Assembly: GCA_009823395.1 (NCBI GenBank)
Contig: CM020514.1
Coordinates: 8,098,466 to 8,162,465 of the forward strand
Direction of reading: 5' to 3'
Origin: Thamnaconus septentrionalis
Lineage: Eukaryota; Chordata; Actinopteri; Tetraodontiformes; Monacanthidae
Length of the DNA: 64,000 nt
In this document: in pieces, positions 54,598-64,000 of the stretch
Position numbering within the stretch: position 1 is the first letter of the stretch
Layout: every line of letters begins with the position of its first letter
Notes under the pieces: generated by a model
Told to the model about the DNA's origin: nothing
What the model saw: the letters and a program-made list of their open reading frames with translations, nothing else
The model's database searches: none
Program-made: the position numbers and the translations under genes

Positions 54598-55335
54598 TAT
54601 GAGCAACTTCCTGCAAAAAAAACTGCCTCTGAGGCCTTGATGTGATGACAGCAAGGTAAAGCTAAGCTAAAAATGGAATTAACATCCTCTCCCATTCAGT
54701 GTAGAAGGGCGCGGAGTGTTAAAGTCAGTCATTTTCTCTTACGTTTGAGTTTGGACCGTGTCAAGACCACCGGCAGGTTGGGTAAACAAACAGTAGACAA
54801 ATCACACGCTGGTCCGACTCGTCAGCTGCCCTCAGTTAGCGCCCGGACGGCGAGCGTTCATCTCTCGCTGGAGGCCATCGCTCTCATCGCCGGCTTGGCT
54901 TTACATCTGTTGGGGAGGTGGAGGAGGTGGAGTAGAAGTGGTGGGCTCATGCTAAATCTGGACTACTGCCTCAGACAGAGCGGCTGTACTGTACAGTGCT
55001 GCGGTCTGAGGGACCCCGGCCTCTTAATTACGGCGCGGGCCACGCAGGAAGTAAAAATTACTCCTTTGAAAGGGCGAGTTGCTATTACGGGCCGTGTCAG
55101 CGGCGATCACTCGCTCTTCATTAGCGTGTTTTCACACACACGCACGCACCTGCACGCTATAGGCGCCAGGTGTTCCGAGAACACATGACTTTTTCTACGC
55201 CTCATTTCGAGGAACAGCTGCGTTTAAAAGGGGAAGTTCGTGCAGCGGGGACTTCCTGTGAAAGGATGTGTAATCGTCGAGTGCATGCATGCATGCATGT
55301 ACTGTGCACGTGCATCTGTGACGGATGCAGCTTCG
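54598..55335. other. Non-coding sequence, part possibly regulatory
   Basis: The 171-codon frame at 54673-55188 has no domain. Its second half overlaps DNA with regulatory look (CTCTTAATTACGGCGCGG, TCTTCATTAGCGTG at 55018-55130), so I treat the frame as chance. (GCAT)n at 55283-55298. Confidence 0.35.
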
Positions 55336-55337
55336 CT

Positions 55338-55730
55338 GAGTTCAGTTTCAATTTTATTTCGGATAGCCCCTTGAGATGCATCATCTCATTTTTCGAGGAG
55401 GTCCATACACATACAAATAACACAAAGACATACATTACAATGATACACAAAACACACTGATACAAAAAACATACTGATCTCCAACTTCCACAGCCCCCCC
55501 ACAACCCCTACCCACCACATCACAGGCTCTCAACAGATGACTTAAGCTACATATGTAGACACATAGCAGTACACATAGGCACGTCCCCATGATAAAACCA
55601 CATCTCAATGAAACATCAGGAGCAACAGAATGCCACTGATAAGATGAAATTAATCAATATATCAGAAACAAAAACAGCTCGATTGTAAGTGGGAAGATGA
55701 ATTTGTTCGATAGGTAAAAAAAAAAAAAAA
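55338..55730 (-). mobile_element. LINE 3'-end fragment (untranslated region), L2-like
   Basis: Read on the minus strand the fragment ends CTCGAAAAATGAGATGATGC, ATCTCAAGGGGCTATCCG, then AAATAAAATTGAAACTGAAC. GAGATG-ATG-CATCTC forms a small hairpin (55374-55388). A stem-loop close to the end followed by a short ATTGAA-type tail, and TGTGTATGGACC upstream, match the 3' ends of abundant fish LINEs as I know them. No reverse-transcriptase coding sequence is included. The left boundary at about 55340 is firm, the right one is a guess. Confidence 0.6.
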
Positions 55731-56950
55731 GCAGTGATGGGCTTTCAAATGGACAGAAGATTGTTCCAATTAGATGGAGGTTTGTACTTTGACCTGCGAC
55801 ACTATTTCCTGTACGTCTTTCCGCACCACTCGCGTCTTCTTCGACGTCTGCTGAAAGGTGCCACGTTCTCCCCCTGGAAGCCTCCCAAGAAAACCCCTCC
55901 CCCCTGGTCTGGTTGGACCTGCGGTGACGGGGCCTCGGCTAATCTGACAGCTCCCGCGCGTCGAGAAGCAAAAGAGCAGCGCCGCATCAAAGCGGCGCTG
56001 GAGAATGAAAGATCAACGCCGCTCCCTCTTCTTCTGCTCTGCCGTCTCGGCTGGTTGTCTCTCTGGGCAGCCGCGCCGGGAACCTTCGGAGGAGGCATCG
56101 CTAGGTGGCGTGGGACAGGGCAGGGCTTTTTGGGGGGACTTTTCCCCCGAGCTGAGAGGCGAGCAGCGGGAGGAGCGTGTGATGCATTGACGTGACGAGC
56201 TGCTGGGGCCTGATTTGTGTTGTCGACAGGATTCAATCCGTCTTGAAGCGAGCTGGCTAGCTAGCTAAAGGACACGGGAACGTTTCCAGGAGCTATTCAA
56301 GTGGCAACAAACGAAACACAGCTCAGGTTCAGGTCGGAAAACAGAGGCGGTGGTGTGAGCAGCCAGTTGTGTTAATGAACAGGAAGGTTTTTTATCCAGT
56401 TCAGCGGAGAGACTGTCGGTTTTGAAAGCTGTCAAGTGCTGCCGAGTCACCTCGGGCTTTCCGTCCAGCAAACATCTGTCCACTTTCTCACTCTCCTCCT
56501 TTGACTTTCTCCACCGTCCTGCTTCCCAAAGTGACTCTGCCGTAACCTACAGAGCTGAAGAGAACCTCTTTGTTCGGAGAGGGCCCTTACTCCACTCACT
56601 TTCAGCTCTTTACTTTTTCATCTTGGATTCCAGTGGAGCAGACTTGCGTGATTAATTCATTATACCCCATATCATGCGTGTGTCAGTGCTGAATGCCAGA
56701 GCTGTGTATTCTGTGTCTGAGAGTCGGAGGAAGGAACGAGGAGCAAAGGGTGGACTGTTTATCATTCCTGAGCAGTTCACTGACAGCATTGAGCCACATG
56801 TTATCGTTACAAAAAGTGCATTGCGTGACTTCTGATGTTGTTAAACACAACCTTATCTTTTAAAAATATCTTATTCTAAATAGAAGAAATCTAGGCTGAA
56901 TATCATAATATGAAATTAAATTAAAACACAGATGTTTCTATCAGTCCGCC
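55731..56950. other. Non-coding sequence
   Basis: GC-rich 55850-56190 yields overlapping open frames on both strands (55734-56195 plus, 55802-56236 minus) without domains. The rest is unremarkable. Confidence 0.35.
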
Positions 56951-56952
56951 CC

Positions 56953-57265
56953 TGTCAGGACCTTTCCACTGCCCCACTTCCTCCACCTGCGCTGACTCAA
57001 CCAATCAGCACAGCTGTAGCCCATTCCATGCAATTCACCCCAGCGGCTGAACACTCACTCCAGTCATCACCACATTCTTCTTTACTTTCTTTACTTCTTC
57101 ACCATGCAACACTTTCCAGTTGTCTCTTTCCTGATCTCTCTCTGACTCACCTGCTCTGTTCTTTCCCTCTCCGCTGCTGAACTCTGCCTGTCCTCTGTCA
57201 CCGCGCCGTACAAGCGAACCTATCACTCGATCCCATGTGTTTGTGTTCATAAATGACCCGTCACA
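56953..57265 (+). mobile_element. Possible degenerate solo LTR (weak)
   Basis: TGTCAGGACC at the start, CAATCAGCACAGCTG, a long pyrimidine-rich middle, a polyadenylation-like CATAAATGA and GTCACA at the end resemble the layout of fish Gypsy-type LTRs. The flanks (GCCCC, GATAT) do not give a target duplication and there is no second LTR, primer-binding site or internal coding region. Confidence 0.2.
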
Positions 57266-57734
57266 GATATTTAACGTCCTTCTCAATGTTCTCTCGATGT
57301 TTGTCTGGAATTTCTCCCCAGCCTTCCAAATAAAAAACAAAGCTTTTCCTTTGTGTTTTAGTGGCTTGAATGGATTGGTGTGGCATTAAAATATTATATT
57401 TTGTAATATGTAGTAGTAAGTCTAGTGTTTTATCAATCAACACAGAAGCTGCAAAAAATGGTCATACAAAGCAAAAAACAACAAGAAATATTTCACTTTG
57501 CACATGTTCAGGCCTTCGGGTATGACAAGTGCTGTTCTCTGGACATGTTTATATGACCTTGGAACAAACATGGTTGACTTAATGACCACTAAGGGTGTCT
57601 GAATAGCTTAGCGGCCTTCATGAACTAGCAGTCGTTCACACCCAGTTGAAGAAGATCCTGCAACTCTCTCTGCCAGAGTTGTTCTGATCCGATCAAAATC
57701 TGTACAATTTTGACTTTTTGAATAAATAATTTGG

Positions 57735-57966
57735 AAATATGGGAGTGGGAGGTTGCTGAAGATGGAACTGGCAGGCAGGAGGCCTGCAGGAAGACCAGCG
57801 AGGAGATTCACTGATGTGTTGAAGGTGGGCGTGACGTCTGAGAAAAAAGGATGCTGAGGACTGGGTTAAACGGAGGCAGGTGATTGGCTGTGAACCCCCC
57901 ATCGCCCCCTTCCTGCCCCCCGAAGGGAACGGCCCAAAGGAGAAAAAGCAGAAGAAGAGAAACTGT
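57735..57966 (+). pseudogene. C-terminal end and tail of a LINE reverse-transcriptase ORF, frameshifted
   Basis: From 57771 one frame gives AGRRPAGRPARRFTDVLKVG and VTSEKK. After an extra base in the A-run at 57842-57847 the next frame gives DAEDWVKRRQVIGC from 57850. The order GRRP.GRP.RRF.DV..V.VT.E.DAED.V.RRQ.IGC is the end of a non-LTR retrotransposon polyprotein common in fish genomes. It is followed by CGAAGGGAACGGCCCAAAGG and an AGAAGAAG-type tail (57940-57962), as in that family. Only the last 50 or so codons are present, a typical 5'-truncated insertion. The clade is not resolved. The element cannot encode a working enzyme. Confidence 0.6.
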
Positions 57967-58649
57967 GTAAACACAATGTCATACAATCAAACACGGCGGT
58001 GTAGCTTTCACACCACGTCATCTAACATTAATGGGCCCCCTCTTTTAAGAAAAAAAAAACAAAAAAACCCTCTGCCGTCGACGGCGGTACCTGTCAGCGA
58101 GCGGGATGGCGCGTCAGTGATGTGGGTCACATGGGATCGTCTTCATCCAGATGGTTTGCCAGGTGCGGAGCTGGCAGCGATGTGACGGAGCGCGCTCCCC
58201 GCCTGCATACCAAAACACAAAGATGTTCAGAGAGAGAGCGCGTCACCCACCACAAAAGGAAGAGAAAAAAAAAAAATCAAAAATTCCAAATTACCCGCAC
58301 AAAATAATCTCAAGCAGAAGCGTCTCTTCCTCGGCAAAGCGGCGAGCGTCCTGGGATATTTCCGTTTTTCCGCCGTCCCCCGAGTTAAGCGGCGGTGCAG
58401 AGCGCTCTGAGGAGCCCCGGGTCCATATAGCAATGTAGAACAACACTAATTTGAGAGCGCCGCTTCGCCCCCGCATGTTAATCGATGGACTCGTTACCTG
58501 CGGTGCTTAGCCAAGGGTTCCCCCCGATGGGCGGGGTCGGGGGAGGGGGGATGATGAGGAGCGGGAGGGGGAGGGAGGAGGTGGAGAGAAGTTGATTATA
58601 ATTACAGATTTTAACAGGCTGCGCCTTAGCATAGCCTGCTCATTACAGC

Positions 58650-58650
<1 letters not shown>
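57967..58650. other. Non-coding sequence
   Basis: A-rich at 58049-58068 and 58263-58280. CpG-rich single-copy DNA at 58310-58440. 58580-58625 (TTGATTATAATTACAG) is regulatory-looking. No supported frame. Confidence 0.35.

Positions 58651-58692
<42 letters not shown>
58651..58692. repeat. (GT)n microsatellite
   Basis: About 20 uninterrupted GT units. Confidence 0.97.
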
Positions 58693-58697
<5 letters not shown>

Positions 58698-59576
58698 CCT
58701 TTCGCACGGTTGCGGCCAACGGCGCCGGTGTGGCCCCATTTAAAGCGTAAACACCGCGGGAGGAACCTGTTATTTCAATTGACCCCCGTCACGTCGAGCT
58801 GTCAGCGGCCTCGGCTTCGCACTCCGGCTCGTTTTCTTCCTCACTTCCCTTCCTTCCCTCCCTCCGTGCCTCCCTTTCCTTCGTTCCCTCCTCCCGGGGC
58901 AAGCCCCACTCTCGCTCGCTCATCAGTAATGAACATTTTGGTGTTGGGTTTCGGGCGGAAGCGCCGGTGGAAGCGGTGATTATCGCCGAGGCGTTTTAGG
59001 CCCCGGCAGCTCGTCCCGGTCCGGGCCAGACAGCCAGGAGCGTTTATGGAAATGGACGCAGCCGCTCTGACAGGTTTCGCTGCGCCTTTGTTGAAAGGAT
59101 GTGCAAAACTTTCCTCCCTTTTTTTTTTCTCGGGGAGGCGGGTGAATTTGGGGTTCTTTTGTCGTTAAGCGTCGGGCAACTACTTACTTCTAAAATAGGA
59201 CGCGGTGACAACGCATCACGAGCTTCGGATCTCGCTGTCACGTTATTTACTGGCTTATTTATTTATTTAGTGGATCTGAAGCCGAGCGTTTTGCGCGGCT
59301 CTGGCTTTTTTTTCCCCCCGCCGATTGTCAGCCCGCTTGTTCATCATCGTGTTTGTCACTTTTTTGGCGTCTTGCAGGCATCCCCGGCCCGCTTCTGGCT
59401 GCTGATTACCAGATGAGAGGCGGCGGTGATTGACTGAGCCATCCCGCCGTCGCGCGTCCATTAGCATAAGTTCCTCCCCCGGCCGTCAGCGTTCATCCAC
59501 CTGTCTGCCGTCGCCGCCGCGTTCAGAGGACCAAAACCAAATGATTAGGAATAAAGAAGCGGGGAGAGGAGAAATA
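58693..59576. other. Non-coding, GC-rich unique sequence
   Basis: CTGTCAGCGGCC near 58799 and CTGACAGG near 59067 are Meis/TGIF-type sites. TTCC-rich DNA at 58845-58880. No gene. Confidence 0.35.
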
Positions 59577-59602
59577 AAAATAATAATAATAATAATAATA
59601 AA
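59576..59602. repeat. (ATA)n trinucleotide tract
   Basis: About eight ATA units. Confidence 0.9.
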
Positions 59603-61560
59603 AAGAAAAAAACTTAGTCCTTACCGCCGTTCCAACAGCTGGCGACGACGCCAGTGAGGCTGAGTCGGTGGGACATGCGCCTTCACTCTGCGTTTGCCTC
59701 GGGACGGCTCGCCGTCATTGAAGTGCGCCTGGCGGAGGGGAGTCGGCGGCGAGACGAGGTGATCAGAAAAAATCCAAACGTCACAGCCGCTTTTCACCCG
59801 CCGTAATGAGGGCTTTTTAAGAGCGGGTTGGCGGGGGAGGATTGTTCGTTTCGTTCCGGAGGCTCTTTTGCTTTTTGTTTACCGCTGTCAAGCGGGTGAA
59901 TAAACGGCGAGGTAAACGGAGGTAATGGAATCTATATCGAGCTTTTGAGGGCTTTAATGGCGCTCGCCACTCTCATTCCGTTGACATTAATATTCTCTTT
60001 AATACGGCTAAACGCCGCTAAGAGTTTCCAACAGAAGGGAGACGGTCCACGGGCCGCCTCTGTGTGTTTTTTTTCCTGCAAACTTCAGGTCGACGGACGA
60101 GCGGGAAGTAAGCGACTGTGACAGCCAGTTTACAGTCGGTTTAGACGCCTCTGCCTTTCTGCAGGGCTGCGTTGCGTCTGCGAGCGGCGGGATCAGCTGT
60201 ACGGTCCTGTTTGGATCAAGCAAGTCAAATGAATTATAAATCTTCATCCCGCAAGAATGATTGCCGACGTCTTAAAATATAAAGGCGGAAAGAACGTAAA
60301 TAACCCAACAAAGCGGAAAGGGGGGCCATCGCCTAGATAAACCAGAGTGTCATATGTGTTTAAGTGTTTTTCTGCGTCAGACGGATGTGAAAGCAAGTAT
60401 TGCTGCCGTACTGTGGATATTACTGTGTCCTGGTTTGCTCAGTGGAGGTTCAGAAGGAGGTTCGGATCTCACTTCGCCTCACTTTAGGCTGCTGAGGAAC
60501 TGCAGGGAGCTGGTTTGTTTTGGTGCACACGTGTAGGTGCAAAACAGTGACAGCTTCAGGTGAAACGATACCACATTTGTACGTTTTAGTTTATTTTTTC
60601 ATTTGTTTTCCTTCATCCAAACATACCTTTTGATGTCTTTTCACTAGTCTGCAGGAAACTGTATTATATCCCTATTTAAATTTGACAAAAACTAAAACAA
60701 ATTGGGGTAAATAGCAAGTGAATGTACCTTACCTCTTAGCAGGAGTTGTCCATGATTCTGCAAAAACCTTCCTAAATGCTTCTCTCCAAAGTTCAACGGG
60801 TTCTTCAACTTTTTACAGCTTGCTTTTACTCATCACGCTTGAGATTGATTTCTATCAGCCTCAATGTCATCTAGAATCTCAACACACGTGTTCCAACATG
60901 TTCACACGGTCTCAGACCGTACACTTTTAATCAAACCCATCAGACCTACTGTTTGTTGTTGCCCTTTTCTTATTTATATCATCTGTGCGTCAAACACACA
61001 CAAACACACACTCTAGTCCACGCCAACCATATGGCGACCCTCGACAGGAGCTCCGGCGATGTGTCGCCGCTCTGCGACTATGACTTTGGATTCAAAAGAC
61101 GGAGGTGAGCGCTCCGTCCTTGCCTTGCGATTTGTTTCAATTCCAGCCCGGGCCCAGTTCAGCGCTTTCTGGGCAGAGGAAGCTGGCACTGTGGGGACAT
61201 CTGGACATGAGAGGGGAGCGTCGGCGCAGGCAAACTGCAGGGACAACCGTGCCAGAGACGCAGGCCCCCAGATCTGACGCCAGTGTTATGTTAATTTGAT
61301 TTGTTAATTCCGTGGCCCCGTTTGAGGGGAAAATCTGCCACCAACACCTGCCACCGTTTTCCAAAAGGCAAGGACGCAGATCAGCTGCGACACGGGCTTC
61401 ATTAAATAAAAAAGAACCCGGGTACCCCCCAATAACAGCATTTGGTGGAAGTGCACCATCAATTCTTGTACATTTAGATCACAGAGATTGGAGGTGACAC
61501 CGAGGAGCTGCGTCCCACTGTTTTTACAGCCGCACGGGGGCGAACCTGCGGATGCGCACG
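59603..61560. other. Non-coding sequence
   Basis: 59930-60010 (TTTAATGGCGCTCG, GACATTAATATTCTC) is a candidate regulatory piece. 60540-61000 is AT-rich and unremarkable. Frames at 61013-61277 on either strand have no domain. Confidence 0.35.
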
Positions 61561-61561
61561 G

Positions 61562-61562
<1 letters not shown>

Positions 61563-61606
<44 letters not shown>
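61563..61606. repeat. (CT)n microsatellite
   Basis: About 21 CT units followed by CCCTCCCTCC. The minus-strand (GA)n gives an Arg/Glu artefact. Confidence 0.95.
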
Positions 61607-61609
<3 letters not shown>

Positions 61610-62878
61610 CCTCCTTGTCTCTCGGCCTTCGTGCACGCCGCCTTGTTTGCGGACGAGGCGCGCGCGCCTGCCACTATGTTTTTCATTCCGTCTGCGGGCT
61701 CGGGGAAAAAAACGCCAGAAAAGATGGCGACTGATGTATTTTTCAGCCACGGTTCCACAATCAAAGAGGCTCTTGTGGCCTTTCTGATGCGTCATGTAAA
61801 TTTCATAAAGCGTGGAGCGGGGAGGGCGGGGGGATGTGAAGAGGGGCGGAGGGCGAAGAGGGGTGTTTCGAAAGGGAGCAAGCGCGGCTCCGGATTTCTC
61901 CTAATGTCTGCCTTTAACTCTGACAGGCTGTCTTTGCTCCTGTCTATCTCACTTCCCCTCCACTTACTCGCCTCCTCTGCGGATCAAGGCCGGTCAAGGA
62001 GCTTCTCCAGCGCAAGGGGGCCCCGGAGTCAGACACGAGTGTGTGGATGTCAGAGCTCCACCAGCTCCCAGCGAGATGGGAGGAGTGAGGGGTGGGGGTG
62101 GGGAGGTGGTGGAAGCCAGAAGTGGGAAGATGTCAAGGCCGCGGCTATGGCCGTGCGAGCCCCCCCCCCTCCACGCACACACCATCACCCCTGAAGCTGA
62201 ATTAGCATAATGGGCTAATGTTTAGTGCCCCGTGTGAAGCGTTTGTGTGTGCGAGTCAGCGCCGCAGTGTTTACAGGCGTCTTCATCGCGCGGAGGACTT
62301 GGACAGGAAGTCGGAGGAGCTCTCACACGTTTTCCTCAGCTGTGCTCGCTGGCAGCTCCTCCTGCCTACTGTGTGCTGCTCTCCCTAATCGTTCGACGAG
62401 GGCCCCCGTTGAGCCGCCTCCGCTGCTACGTATGATCTGAGAGCATGCGTGCGTCGCCAGTTAATTAACACCTTCTTTTCATTTCTCTTTAAACCTGCCA
62501 GTTGCCACAAAAACGGGACCGCAGAGTGCCGCAGCTGCGACCCGCGCCGCCGCCAGCTTTGGGCGGTCTTCCCAGTTTAACCAGTTCGCTGTGGGAGTCA
62601 CCCGGTCGGCGAGCCGCACCTCCTCGGCTGCCACGTCTCCCCTCCTCGCTCCCGCCCCCACCTGCCCGCGATGTTTGCTGCTAAATATTGATGGACATCT
62701 GGAGCTCCATTCACCCGCCGTCAAAAGCTCAGAGTCGTTCTCACCCACCCCCCCGACGATTCCAACCCCGACGTGCACGTGCAGTCATGTGCGCACCTGG
62801 TAAGAGGTGGCTGGCATCTACGCAAATCCCAGATTTCGGGCCTCTGGGGTGCAGGGAAAACGGGGCTCGGCCTAAATA
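61607..62878. other. Non-coding, GC-rich sequence
   Basis: The 187-codon frame at 61631-62194 is open through GC- and G-rich DNA and shows no domain. 62190-62225 (CTGAATTAGCATAATGGGCTAATG) and 62460 (GTTAATTAACACC) are regulatory-looking. Confidence 0.35.
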
Positions 62879-62940
62879 TTAAAGGGCCACCGTGTGAGAT
62901 TTAGCAGCATCCAGTGGCGAGAAGGAGGCCTCACGACTTT
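62879..62940 (+). repeat. Copy of the TTAAAGGgCC...GTGTGAGATTTAG dispersed repeat
   Basis: TTAAAGGGCCACCGTGTGAG and ATTTAGCAGCATCCAGTGGC follow each other. The minus strand at 25553-25600 has the same succession. The hAT copy at 62949 lies directly beyond it. Confidence 0.55.
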
Positions 62941-62948
62941 CTGACAGC

Positions 62949-63422
62949 CAGAGGTGGGAAGTGACTAAGTACAAATGCTTTGCTACTGCACTTCTTTCAG
63001 ATATCTTTACGGAAGTATTTTGTGCTCAAGCGTGTGTACTTTCTCCTCCTTACAAAACACGCTAGTTAGTTTTGTGTTTAAAAGTGTTTAAAAGATACAA
63101 ATTCTGTTAAAAATAATTTGTTGCTATTGCTTAAAGTGGACCTATTTTAACTCTGCTGTTGTATACATTAGTTAAATATAAATGCGGTTTATATTTTAGA
63201 GATTATTTTAGAGTACCTCAGCTTTGGGATCACTTTGGTCAGTTCAGTCCAGATTATTCTGTCACAACTTCTTCATTTTTGCAAAATGATCAATGTATTG
63301 TTTCATTAATTGAAAATGCTTGATTTAATTACTTAAGTACATTTCAGAACCTGATATTTTGTACTTTTTCTTAAGTAAAGGAGTTGAATCAGTACAGAAT
63401 GTGAATACCTTTGCCACCTCTC
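62949..63422 (+). mobile_element. Non-autonomous hAT-like element, copy 2 (474 bp)
   Basis: It starts CAGAGGTGGGAAGTGACTAA and ends TTTGCCACCTCTC, the last base differing from the expected G. It is flanked by CTGACAGC (62941-62948) and CTTACAGC (63423-63430), an 8-bp target duplication with one mismatch. Internal matches to copy 1 at 53987-54589 include GTACTTTCTCCTCCTTACA and AAGTGTTTAAAAGATACA. It has no coding capacity. Confidence 0.85.
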
Positions 63423-63430
63423 CTTACAGC

Positions 63431-64000
63431 AGCAGTGTGAGATCACCCAACCCGAAGCAGAGCCACAGTTTTGGGCTACTGCTCTTTATGTTAAGGTCCG
63501 TGGTTTTTATTAGCCTGTGAAAACACACCGGTCATACATCTTTCGTGACTTTGCATCGATGGAACTTTATTAATCCCTGCTGATGGATGTTTTAGCCCTT
63601 CCAGCAGCTCCAGTCAACCTAACTGAAAACACCCAGCCATGTATTTTTATTCCGCTGTAAATGTCACTCTTTGGGGACTTGAACCAAAGTCCGCACCATG
63701 AATCTTCCCGCTTGCACAGGAAGTGAGATCCATGTGTCCGACTTCACAGACGTTATCTCTCAAACGCATTGGCCGTGGTTTTCATTTTGGTCTCTTCGCT
63801 GCATGTCTTGTTTGTGTTCGCTGCAAATTTGGGATCAGTCGAGTTCTGTCATTCTGTTTTCACCCTGGAGACCCCCCCCCCGTCCTCCACCGCCGTTGGC
63901 GATGGAGATACTTGAGCAAGGGTCAGATTGGAAACATGTGTCGCGCAAACGCCAACCGGAGAGAAGAGCCTCCGTCTTATTAGGGCCGAGAAGCTCGGCG
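63431..64000. other. Non-coding sequence to the window end
   Basis: No gene recognised. The frame at 63723-63983 runs through a C-run (63873-63881) and has no domain. The window ends inside unique DNA. Confidence 0.4.

Noticed and set aside
54673..55188. 171-codon open frame
   Set aside because: No domain, no splice or promoter context. The second half lies over regulatory-looking single-copy DNA.
56953..57265. Full LTR retrotransposon
   Set aside because: Only an LTR-like layout is visible. No target duplication, second LTR, primer-binding site or gag/pol sequence was found, so it is listed only as a weak solo-LTR possibility.
61631..62194. 187-codon open frame
   Set aside because: Open because of high GC content; ends in G- and C-runs; no recognisable motif.
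1..64000. CRISPR array, prophage, operon or other prokaryotic system
   Set aside because: No regularly spaced direct repeats with unique spacers, no gene-dense coding, and the repeat content is that of a vertebrate genome.

Overview
The window looks like vertebrate, most likely teleost fish, nuclear DNA with no recognisable protein-coding gene. The teleost call rests on the very high density of (CA/GT)n and other microsatellites, and on dispersed repeats of types I know as abundant in ray-finned fish: a short hAT element with a CAGAGGTGG terminus, a PIF/Harbinger-type MITE carrying a decayed Myb/SANT-like exon, LINE 3' ends, a tRNA-related SINE piece, and a family centred on the palindrome CTTTGTGATGTCACAAAG. 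I saw no multi-exon gene, rRNA, intact tRNA, CRISPR array or bacterial-type operon. All long open frames are shadows of microsatellites, GC-rich sequence or mobile elements. The only gene-like hints are a CpG island at 5330-6180 and a 21-codon signal-peptide-like frame at 24704-24769, both unproven.

Between the repeats lie many single-copy blocks with evenly mixed base composition, AT-rich homeodomain-type motifs (TAATTA, ATTAAT, CTAATGA), Meis/TGIF-type TGACAG/CTGTCA sites and short perfect inverted repeats. Examples are 3120-3600, 6960-7150, 18060-18360, 22930-23345, 26060-26420, 28380-28520, 31860-32020 and 38560-39160. This is the usual look of a gene desert or very long intron beside a developmental regulator, but conservation cannot be shown from one sequence.

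Layout. 1-5200: unique sequence, two dinucleotide tracts and the first palindrome-family copy. 5330-7150: CpG island, a pyrimidine minisatellite with a period near 140 bp, and a GATA-containing hairpin. 7150-12500: purine and pyrimidine blocks, the PIF/Harbinger remnant (9117-9530), a CTCF-like motif (10341-10355) and a cluster of four CA/GT tracts (10578-11158). 12900-24900: candidate regulatory blocks with scattered microsatellites. 24900-39400: alternating AT-rich desert and GC-rich blocks, a SINE fragment and several palindrome-family copies. 39400-42260: the most repeat-built part, with a local duplication split by a CpG-rich 0.9-kb terminal-inverted-repeat element (39786-40696). 42260-53980: GC-rich unique sequence, two related repeats with TCTA tails, and a 172-bp TTC/GAA tract (48112-48283). 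53980-64000: two hAT copies with 8-bp target duplications, in opposite orientations, and two LINE 3' ends.

There are no genes whose joint action can be described. The likely function of the window, if any, is cis-regulatory. I found no undescribed biological system. The best results are directly readable transposon structures and a few palindromic or tandem features.
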